A stretch of DNA of 64,000 bases from Cricetomys ansorgei (lineage: Eukaryota; Chordata; Mammalia; Rodentia; Nesomyidae). Shown piece after piece: positions 55,809 to 64,000 of this stretch (position 1 is the first letter of the stretch; each line of letters starts with the position of its first letter). The notes beneath the pieces are model-generated. The model was not told the DNA's origin. It searched no databases and was given only the letters and a program-made list of their open reading frames with translations. Location of the stretch: positions 30,022-94,021 of the forward strand of contig JAMJFZ010001757.1 in the NCBI GenBank assembly GCA_026225945.1, written 5' to 3'. A program made the position numbers and the translations under genes.

Positions 55809-56732
55809 TTAGGGTAAATTTCCCAGGCCAGAACGGTCTGCTTTCTGGGAGACCTGTATAGGCTCCCTCATTCCCTGAGCCTGTTTTTCTAAACCTTGTC
55901 CAGAGAGGAAGCCCTGATTTAACATTTGTGAGGTCACCACATCATTTGGACTAAGCATCATTAATTTAAACTGTGACCGCAAGTCCTGTCCCCAGAGATT
56001 AACAAGGAGGCCAGGAAGAACATATGGATGTATGGTTCCTGAGTTTCCCTCTTCATCAGTCCATTTTAGGAGTCTAGCACTTTTCTCAGGGATTTTGCAT
56101 TGTCCAATTCCTTGAAGATGAATAAGGGTAGTGGAGAGGGGCCTGGACATAGGACAACCTCCCTTTCTTAAGATGGTAACTTCAGCACCTGTATCTATAA
56201 GCCCTTCAAATTCCTTACCATCTAATTTGTGTTTTAACATGGGTTTATCTGGGGTGATATTTTCAATCCAGTAGGCATCAGAGGAACCAAAGCCCTTATC
56301 CTCTCTATGGCTTCCTTTTACTGGGTTTTGGGTTTTACTCAAGGACAAGTGAAGTAATTGAGCAATTCTTTGTGCTTTTTGAATAGTAAGAGGAGGTCTC
56401 TTGGAGGCAGCCATAATCTTAACTTCTCCAGCAAAATCATTATCTATGACTCCAGGATATATTTGTAACCCTTGGAAGGCAGAACTACTCCTCCCTATTA
56501 GTAGCCTGAAATTATCTGGGAGCTGCGGTCCAAACATCACAGTAGGGAGGGCTTGAATTCCCCTTTCAGGTGTTAAAACTGAACGGGAGGAGGAACAGAG
56601 GTCCAGTCCAGCACTCACTGGTATGTCTCTGGAGAGTTGTGAGATTCCCCTATGAAGTTGTGGGTTTGGGGGACGAAACTCATGGTTTCCCCAGAGGCTC
56701 GAGTTGGCTCTGGGACCTGGGGCTGGGCCCAC
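55809..56732 (-). CDS. pro: ERV-B dUTPase-protease frame with G-patch
   Basis: A 307-codon open frame. Residues about 36-130 form a trimeric-type dUTPase: 'SAGLDL' (motif 1), 'GRSS' at about 80 (motif 2) and 'GVIDNDF.GE' at 94-103 (motif 3). dUTPase keeps uracil out of viral DNA. Residues about 165-260 are an aspartic protease with D180-T181-G182. A G-patch-like segment (about 268-288, 'QGFLSGQGL') follows, as in Mason-Pfizer-type and other betaretroviruses. Glycines of the G-patch are partly replaced. It overlaps the end of gag by about 118 bases in another frame, as expected for a gag-pro ribosomal frameshift. Confidence 0.8.
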   Translation of the reverse strand: MGPAPGPRANSSLWGNHEFRPPNPQLHRGISQLSRDIPVSAGLDLCSSSRSVLTPERGIQALPTVMFGPQLPDNFRLLIGRSSSAFQGLQIYPGVIDNDFAGEVKIMAASKRPPLTIQKAQRIAQLLHLSLSKTQNPVKGSHREDKGFGSSDAYWIENITPDKPMLKHKLDGKEFEGLIDTGAEVTILRKGGCPMSRPLSTTLIHLQGIGQCKIPEKSARLLKWTDEEGNSGTIHPYVLPGLLVNLWGQDLRSQFKLMMLSPNDVVTSQMLNQGFLSGQGLEKQAQGMREPIQVSQKADRSGLGNLP

Positions 56733-58773
56733 AGGAAGTTTCCCTGCTGCTGGGACAAAACATTGCCTTGGGTGTCTGTTTTAGAACGGCACTCAACGGC
56801 CCAGTGTTTCCCTCTCTTACATTTGGTACAAGGGCCTGGGCGACGTCTGGGGGCACGGCATTCTTTGGCAAAATGGCAATCTTGCCCACAATTAAAGTAT
56901 TTCTTGGAATTATTAGACATTCTTTGGCTCGAAGTAAAGTCTCTGAGTGGAACTCCAATGGCATGAGCCATGTGATAGGAGGGGCCAATTTCTGCTCAAT
57001 AGTGGCTGTAATCTGAAAGGCTCTTTCCATTGCGGTTACAGGCGAATGGCAGCGTGACAGGCAGAGTTGGCATTTTCAAAGACTAAATGTTTGACAAACT
57101 CAGTTTCACCGCCTGACGGATCTAATAGCCTTTCCACCGCCACCGTGAGGCGGATAATAAAATCTGCATAGGGCTCGTCCACACCTTGTCTGAGGTTGGC
57201 TAGCGACATAGTCGCTGCTCCCTTTTGGGGTAATTTTTTCCATGCTTTAAGGCTGGCAATCTGTATTTGAGCGAATAAGCCGGAGTGTAATCCTTTTGGG
57301 CCTCATTTGTATTATAGGACCTGCCTCCCATTAACATTTCAAAAGTCCATGTGGCACTTTCTCCACCGGCCTCCATATTACAGCGGGCGGTTTCCTGACA
57401 GTTCTCTGAGAATTCTGATTTCTAAAGTATGAAATCACCTCCTGAGAGTGTGGCCCGAGCTAATTGACACCAGTCATTAGGTGTGAGCCAAAGGTCGCCC
57501 AATGTTTCCGATATAGAGAGTGTAAAAAAGGCGACTGGGATATAATGTGTCACCACTGCCTTTAACTCTCTTGAGGTTTAGAAACTCAGGTGTTTGTATG
57601 TTCTAGTAGGGGAGGCTGGCTCTTCCCCTTCTTCCTCCTGTCTTGCAGGGACCTCTGTAATGGGAAATAATTCAAGCTGTGTAGGACCTTCGGACTTCTC
57701 AAGCGAGCTAGCTGTCTCCTTTTTTGTTCCTTTCCTTGTTCAGTAACTACTTTCAGGTTTGTTGAAACAGCAGTCTCCGCAGGGGGCTGTGCCTGCGGAA
57801 GCTGGGCTGCCTCTGGGGGCTGTGCTGCCTGTGGAGTTGAGAGTTCCAAATCTAATGCTCTCAGTTCCTGAAAGAGTTCATTGTGTTCTTTTTTAAGTCT
57901 GATAGCCTCTCTGAGATTTTTTATCTTTTAGTGAGCTCCTTTTCAAAGGGTCAAGATCCTTTTTTGAGTCTGGGGGTTTGGTAATGCTCCTCAGGGGAGG
58001 AAGGGCTTGGGGTGGGTGGAGAACAGGGCTAAGCTAGGGTGGTGTCAAATTATACAGAGGTGGCCGGTGTAGGAGACGCGGCCAGTCTGGATTATGATAT
58101 CTGACTGTTTCCTCTTCTAAATCGGACTTTTCCTCTGGGGCCAAGAAGTCATCATAATAATCTCTATACTCAGGGACTCTCAACTCAGAGTGGAAAATCT
58201 TTAAAGACTGAAAAATCCTTTTAGGGAGCCCAGCATTTCTAAACTGGGATTTGCTCCTTGGCTTTGTTCCTGCATGTCAGGCTCCTCCTTTTCAGGCTCT
58301 GCCTGGTCCTCGTCTTCTTCTAAGGGCATTGTTATGGAGATGGAATCATTATTATCTAGTGTGGGAGGTATTGGACTTGGGGAGCATGGTTGAGTCTCTC
58401 AGTGAAGGGAAATGAGGGATGACTTACTCCTACTCTGCTCCCTTGTAAGAAATTTTTCTCCCTCCTCTAAAACTTCTTTAACATCCTGGAGATAATGTCT
58501 ATACCAATATATCATTAATTAAATTCCAGTAAAAAAGATTGTAACAGGCACCTTTTCTTGACCAAATACTTTATAGTAGTCTTTTAGACAGATTCCAACT
58601 CTAGCCCAATGTTTCTCATCAATAGTTCTCTATTGAGGAAGCCATGGACAGTCTCCTTTTAAAAACTTGAAAAACTTGACTTAGTCTTTCTTTTTAACCC
58701 TTACACCTCGCACCTTAAATGAATTCTTAAAATCTCCAATGAGCTTATCCTGCACACTTATAACTTTTCCCAT
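56615..58773 (-). pseudogene. gag: ERV-B gag relic
   Basis: The start ATG at 58771-58773 gives MGKVIS, a myristoylation-type N-terminus. An in-frame stop follows after about 30 codons. The middle of gag (57020-58400) is broken into short frames, including a Pro/Gln/Ala-rich piece at 57586-57849. The nucleocapsid piece (57016-56615) has two zinc knuckles. The first has lost its first Cys (Tyr in 'YFNCG'). The second, 'CTKCKRGKHWAVEC', is intact. Matrix-like N-terminus, capsid region and double knuckle fit a type D/betaretroviral Gag. Not functional. Confidence 0.8.
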
Positions 58774-58907
58774 GATTGCGCCTTCCCCTTACCTTCCAGG
58801 TCTCTACTCCACAAGCGGGTGATTTAGCGGTGGCCATATATTTTTTTTATTCTCTAGCCAGCTTCTTTTGTCTGCATGACGTCCTTCATTTAATCAATCC
58901 TTCCTGT
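58774..58907 (-). other. ERV-B 5' leader
   Basis: Short interval between primer-binding site and gag start. No splice donor is confidently identified. Confidence 0.5.
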
Positions 58908-58925
58908 GCTTCTCGTTGGGCACCA
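58908..58925 (-). promoter_or_regulatory. ERV-B primer-binding site, Lys-tRNA type
   Basis: On the minus strand the sequence TGGTGCCCAACGAGAAGC begins three bases inside the 5' LTR. It matches the 5' half of the Lys1,2-tRNA type site (TGGCGCCCAACG...) with one change, then drifts. This site primes first-strand synthesis. Confidence 0.75.
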
Positions 58926-58928
58926 ATT

Positions 58929-59484
58929 TGCCCTGGTCAGCAGGATTCTGCAACAATAGACCTAGGAGAGGGAGCCAAGATTGTGTGGAATAAGGACATG
59001 AGAGAGACGAAGCAAGACAGTATTCTGATCAAACCTTGTGTATTGAACACAGAGCAGAGAATAATAAAGAAGTTTTGAGGTAGGGAGGTAGCATAGGAGT
59101 AGTGAGCAGGTTACTGTGGTAACTCTATAGGGATGATAAGCTGATTGCTATCGTTACTCTTATATGAGGGGTGGGCTTGTTGCCTATCTGAGGTTACTGG
59201 ATAAAGGAGCCAAAGGAGCAAAGAAATGCAGCTGCAGAGTTTCTCCCAGGGCCATCTGGTGCTGAAGGTGCCATTTTTTATCTAATAATAGATGAAGAAA
59301 CCTTCCACAGAATGAGGAAGAGATAGAGTTGTTAATGAAATGGTGGTTCCTTTGAACTGGGCAATGTCAAGCTAACTGACATTTGTCTGAACTGTGTCCA
59401 TTAGGCTGGAAGAAAGAGGAGTATTTTTATACAGAAATGGGGTACTGTCTCAAGTATGAGCACCCAAAAGAATGGCCCTCTACA
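58929..59484 (-). repeat. ERV-B 5' LTR
   Basis: 556 bp. On the minus strand it starts TGTAGAGGGCC and ends CAGGGCA, aligned end to end with the 3' LTR and the solo LTR. Its right edge directly touches satellite DNA. Confidence 0.9.
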
Positions 59485-62400
59485 TTTTTGAACTAATGAA
59501 ACAGAGAGACATTCAAATGTAACTACAGAAAACAAGTGTTTTTAGAACAAAGAATCATATGTGTTCCAAAAGCATTTCCAATTATGCGAATGTCTCAAAA
59601 ATTAAACAATGGAAAAAAAAACTTTAAATGGGTATTTCAACAATTCCTCAATATGCTCTTTTCAAACTGTACTCTGAGTGATATTATAGCTTAACTAACA
59701 AACAAGTCTCTCACAACTAAGTAAAATACGTGTTCCCACATCATCAACATATAAGCAAACTCATAATAGTCTCAAGGAATGTAAAATAGTTTCTATGTGT
59801 TTTTCCACTAAAACAAGTATACAAATATTTTCTAACTAATGAAACAGAGGGACATTCAAATGTAACTACAGAAAACAAGTGTTTTAAGGACTCAGTAACT
59901 TATAAGTTCCTCAAGTTTTTCGAAGTATGCGAATGTCTCAAAAACTAAACAAATGGAAACACATATTCAATGGGTATTTAAACACATTCCTCAATATGCT
60001 CTTTTAAAACTATGCACTCTGAGTGTGATTCTAGCTTAACTCACCAAGTCTCTCAGAACTAAGTAAAATAAGTGATCCCACAGCATCTACAATTAAGCAT
60101 ACTTATAATAGTCTCAACGAATTTAAACACAGTTTCTATGCGTTTTTCAACTAAAAAATGAATACAAGTCTTTTCCAACTAATGAAAAAGAGTGACATTC
60201 AAACGTAACTACAGAACACAAGTGTTTTAAGAGCTCAGTAAGGTATGTGTTCCTAAAGCATTTCCAACTATGAGAATATCACAAAAACTAAACGAATAGA
60301 AACACACTATCAATGGGTATTTCAATACATTTCTCAACATTCTCATTTGAAACTGTGTACTCTGATTGTGAGTCTAGATTAACTAACAAACAAGTCTGTC
60401 AGAACTAAATAAAATATGTGTTCATACAACATCTTCAAATAAGCATACGCCTAAGAGTCTCAACGAATCTAAAAACAGTTTCTATGTGTGTTTCCACTAC
60501 AACAAGTATACAGGTATTTTCAAACTAATGAAAGAGAGAGACATTAAAACATAACTACAGAAAGCATGTGTTTTATGAATTAAGTAACATATGTGTTCCA
60601 AAAGCATTTCCAACTCTGAGAATGTCTCAAAAGCTTAACAAATGGAAACACACTTTCTTTGGGTATTTCAACACACTCGTCAACAAGCTCTCTTAAAACT
60701 ATTAGTGTGATACTAGCTAAACTAACAAACAAGTCTGTCAGAACTAAGTAAAATATGTGTTCCAACAGCAATAAAAAATAAGCATATTCCTAATAGTCAC
60801 AAATAATATAAACACAATTTCTATGTGTTTTTCCACTAAAAAAGTATACACGTCTTTGCTAAATAATGAAAGAGACATTCAAATAAATATAGAAAACAGG
60901 TTTTTAAAGAAATAAGTAACGTATGTCTTCCTATTGCATTTCCAAATATGTGAATATCTCAAAAACTAAACAAATTGAAGCACACTTTCAATGGGTATTT
61001 CAACACATTCTTCCGTATTCTCTTTTCAAACAATGCACTTTGTATGTAATTCTAGCTTAACTAACAAACAAGTCTCTTCGAACTAATTGAAATACGAGTT
61101 CCAACAGCATCAACAAATGAGCATACTCCTAATAGTTTCAAAGAAACTAAACACAGTTTCTGTGTGTTTTTCAACTAAAACATGAATAAACGTCTTTTTT
61201 TAACTAATGAAACAAAGAGATATTCAAATGTAACTACAGAAAACCTGTGTTAAAAGAACTAAGTAACATATGTGTTCCTAAAGCATTTCCAAATATGCGA
61301 ATGTCTCAAAAACTACACAAATGAAGCAGACTTTCAGTGGGTATTTCAACACGTTTTTCATATGCTCTTTTCAAACTATGCACTCTGAGTGTAATTCTAT
61401 ATTAACTAACAAACAAGTCTCTCAGACCTAAGTAAAGTAAGTGTTCCCATAGCATCTACAAATAAGCATACTCCTAATAGTCTCAACAAATGTAAACACA
61501 GTTTCTTTGTGTTTTTCCACTAAAGCAAGGATACACGTGTATTCTAACTAATGAAAAAGAGAGACATTGTAATATAACAACGGAATACATGGGGTTTAAG
61601 AAGTAAGTAATGTATTGTTCCAAAAGCATTTCCATCTATGTGAATGTCTATAAAACTAAACAAATGGAAGCATGCTTTCAATGGAAATTTCAACACATTC
61701 CTAAACATGCTCTTTTCAAACTATGCACTCTGAGTGTGATTCTACCTTAAGTAATAAAAAAGTCTCTCAGAGCTAACTAAAATATGTGTTTCCAATATGT
61801 TTTTCCAATACAAAAGTATGGACATCTTTTCTAACTAATAAAATAGAGAGACATTCAAACGTGAGTACAGAAAATATGTGTTTTAAGAACTGTGTAATAT
61901 ATGTGTTTCAAAAGCATTTCCCACTATGCTAATGTCTCAAAAACGAAAACAAATAAAAACACACTTTCAATGGGTATTTCTACTAAATCCTCCATGTGGT
62001 CTTTTCAAACTATGCACTTTGAGTGTGATCCAGGTTAACCTATAAACAAGTCTCTCAGAATTAAATAAAATCCGTGTTCGCACAGCATCAACAAATAAGC
62101 ATACTTCACATAGTCTCAATGAATGTAAACATAGTTTCTATGTTTTTCCACTAAAACAAGAATACACATCATTTCTAAATAATGAAGCAGATAGACAATC
62201 CAACATAACTAAAAAAAACAAGTGTTTTAGGAAATAAGTAACAAATGTATCCAAAAGCATTTTCCAACTATGCAAATGTCTCAAAAACTAAACAAGTGGA
62301 AGCACACTTTCAATGGGTATTTCAACACGCTATTCCATAAGTTCTTTTCAAACTATGCACTTGGAGTGCGATTCTAGCTTAACTGACAAACAAGTCTCTC

Positions 62401-64000
62401 AGAACTAAGTAAAATGCATGGTCCCAAGTATCCACTTGAGACTATCCAAATAGTCTCAACGAATGTAAACACAGTTTCTATGTTATTTTCCAGTAAAAAA
62501 GAATTCACTTCTTTTCTAACTAATGAAACAGACATTCGAACATGACTAAGAAAACAAATGTTTTAGGAACTAAGTAATATATGTGTTCCAAAAGTATTTC
62601 CAACTATGTGAATGTCTCAATAACTAAATACCAGGAAGCACACTTTCAATGGTATTTCAACACATTCCTTTCAAATTCTCTTTTCAAATTTATGCATTCA
62701 GAGTCTGATTCTAGTTCACTCTCAAACAAGACACTCACAACTAAGTAAAATACGTGTTCACAAAACATCTACAAAAAAACATACTCCTGATAGGCTCAAC
62801 TACAGTAAACACATTTTCGTATGTGTTTTTCCACTAAAAGAATGAAAAAATCGTCTTTCTAACTAATGAAACAGAGAGACATTTAAACATAACTACAGAA
62901 AACATGGGTTTTATGAACTAAGTAATGTATGTGTTCCAAAAGCATTTCCAACTATGTGAATGACTCAAAAAAATAAACTAATGGAAACACACTTTCAATG
63001 TGTACTTCAACACATTCATCCATATGCTCTCTGCACTATGCACTCTGTGTGCAATTCCAGGTTAACTAACAAACAAGTCTATCAAAAACTAAGTGTAAAA
63101 CACGTGTGTCCCACAGGCATCTGCAAATGAGCATACTACTAATAGTCTCAACAAATGTAAACACAGTTCCTATGTGTATTTCCCACTTACACAAGAATTC
63201 ACATCTTTTATAACTAATGAAAACAGAGAGACATTCAAAGATAACAACAGAAAACAAGTGTTTTGAGATCAAGTAACATATGTGTTCAAAAACCAATTCC
63301 AAGTCTAAGAATGTCCCAAAAACTAAGCAAATGGATTTACAATTTCAATGTGTATTTCAATACATTCCTCCATAATGCACTTTTCAAACTATGGACTCTG
63401 AGTGCAAATCCAGGTAACTAACAAACAACTGTATCAGAACTAAGTACAATACATGTTTCCACAGCATCTACATATAAGCATACTCCACATAGTCTCAATG
63501 AATATAATCACATTTTCTAATGAGTATTTCCCACTATACAAGTATACAGTTCTTTTATAACTAATGAAAGAGAGAGACATTCAAATGTAACTACAGAAAA
63601 CATGTGTTTTAATAACTAAGTAATAGATGTGTTCCAAAAGCATTACCTACGATGAGAATGCCTCAAAAAACTAAACAAATGGAAACATTCTTTCAATGGA
63701 TATTTCAACATATTCCTTAACATGGTCTTTTCAAACTATGCATTCTGAGTGCGATTCTAGCTTAACTGACAAACAACTCTCTCGACACTAAGTAAAATGT
63801 GTGTTCCCACATCATCAAAAATAAGCATATACCTAGTAGTCTCAATGAGTGTATACACAGTTTCTACGAGTTTTTCCACTTAAATAGTATACACGTCTTT
63901 TCCAACTAAAGAAAGAAAGAAACATTCAAAGGTAAATACAGAAAAACATGTGATTTAAGAAGTAAGTAACATATGTGTTCCAAAAGCATTTTCAACTATA
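59485..64000. repeat. Satellite array, about 344-bp dimeric unit, 13 copies in view
   Basis: 'gggtatttcaacac'-type landmarks recur at about 59632, 59971, 60314, 60660, 60991, 61338, 61683, 61969, 62313, 62650, 62999, 63349 and 63697. Most spacings are 331-350 bp, with one short unit of 286. Each unit has two related halves of about 172 bp. For example, 'cagaactaagtaaaatatgtgttcccacagcatc' in one half aligns with 'agaactaagtaacatatgtgttccaaaagcatt' in the other. AT-rich, no coding content. The array continues past the window end. The two minus-strand frames here are chance. Confidence 0.95.

Larger units (their letters stand above)
50933..59484 (-). mobile_element. ERV-B: near full-length betaretrovirus-like provirus with gamma-type env
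   Basis: An 8.55-kb provirus on the minus strand in the order 5' LTR, primer-binding site, gag, dUTPase-protease, pol, env, 3' LTR. Gag, dUTPase, the G-patch after protease and pol are of betaretroviral type. The envelope has the CWLC and CX6CC motifs of gammaretroviral and type D envelopes. All genes except the dUTPase-protease and RNase H-integrase frames are broken by stops or frameshifts. The two LTRs have diverged by many substitutions, so the insertion is old. The right LTR abuts satellite DNA while the left flank does not, and no target-site duplication is visible. Confidence 0.9.

Noticed and set aside
59918..59934. A CENP-B-box-like sequence (TTTCGAAGTATGCGAAT) in one satellite unit
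   Set aside because: Only this unit has TTCG, the conserved GGG end is replaced by GAA, and other units read TTCC. Not a convincing protein-binding site.
59485..64000. A CRISPR-like array of regular repeats
   Set aside because: Units are about 344 bp, contiguous without unique spacers and eukaryotic satellite in nature.

Overview
The window is nuclear DNA from a muroid rodent. Support comes from rodent-restricted SINEs (B1, B4/RSINE-like, B3/B2-like and ID-like), rodent L1 3'-UTR sequence, hAT-derived URR1 elements and a pre-rRNA 5' external transcribed spacer that resembles the mouse one. A roughly 344-bp satellite fills the right end. Its period agrees with the satellite reported from Peromyscus and some other cricetids, so a cricetid is my guess, not a conclusion. 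No intact cellular protein-coding gene is visible.

Layout. 1-33.4 kb is AT-rich intergenic or intronic DNA with old L1 fragments, SINEs, URR1 and MIR copies, microsatellites and an odd palindromic minisatellite (14.1-14.9 kb). 33.4-38.4 kb is a decayed, internally deleted class II endogenous retrovirus (ERV-A, minus strand). 38.4-42.5 kb is low-repeat DNA with two weak candidate exons. 42.5-48.06 kb is a GC- and CpG-rich ribosomal DNA relic: most of a 5' ETS, a 3'-truncated 18S, then a 28S fragment fused directly to it. 48.07-50.9 kb holds complementary tetranucleotide repeats, a solo LTR (plus strand) and a weak candidate terminal exon. 50.9-59.5 kb is a nearly full-length betaretrovirus-like ERV (ERV-B, minus strand) whose env is of the gammaretroviral type, as in type D retroviruses. 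59.5-64 kb is a satellite array that runs off the window.

How the parts relate. Nothing here forms a working pathway. The rDNA relic, LTRs of one family in both orientations and a satellite array starting exactly at the ERV-B LTR edge together suggest a pericentromeric or otherwise heterochromatic boundary built by repeated insertion and rearrangement. Both ERVs are broken by stops, frameshifts and deletions. The longest single retroviral frame is the 426-codon RNase H-integrase frame of ERV-B.

Limits. Family names for old repeats rest on recognising consensus features by eye. Boundaries of diverged repeats are approximate to some tens of bases.
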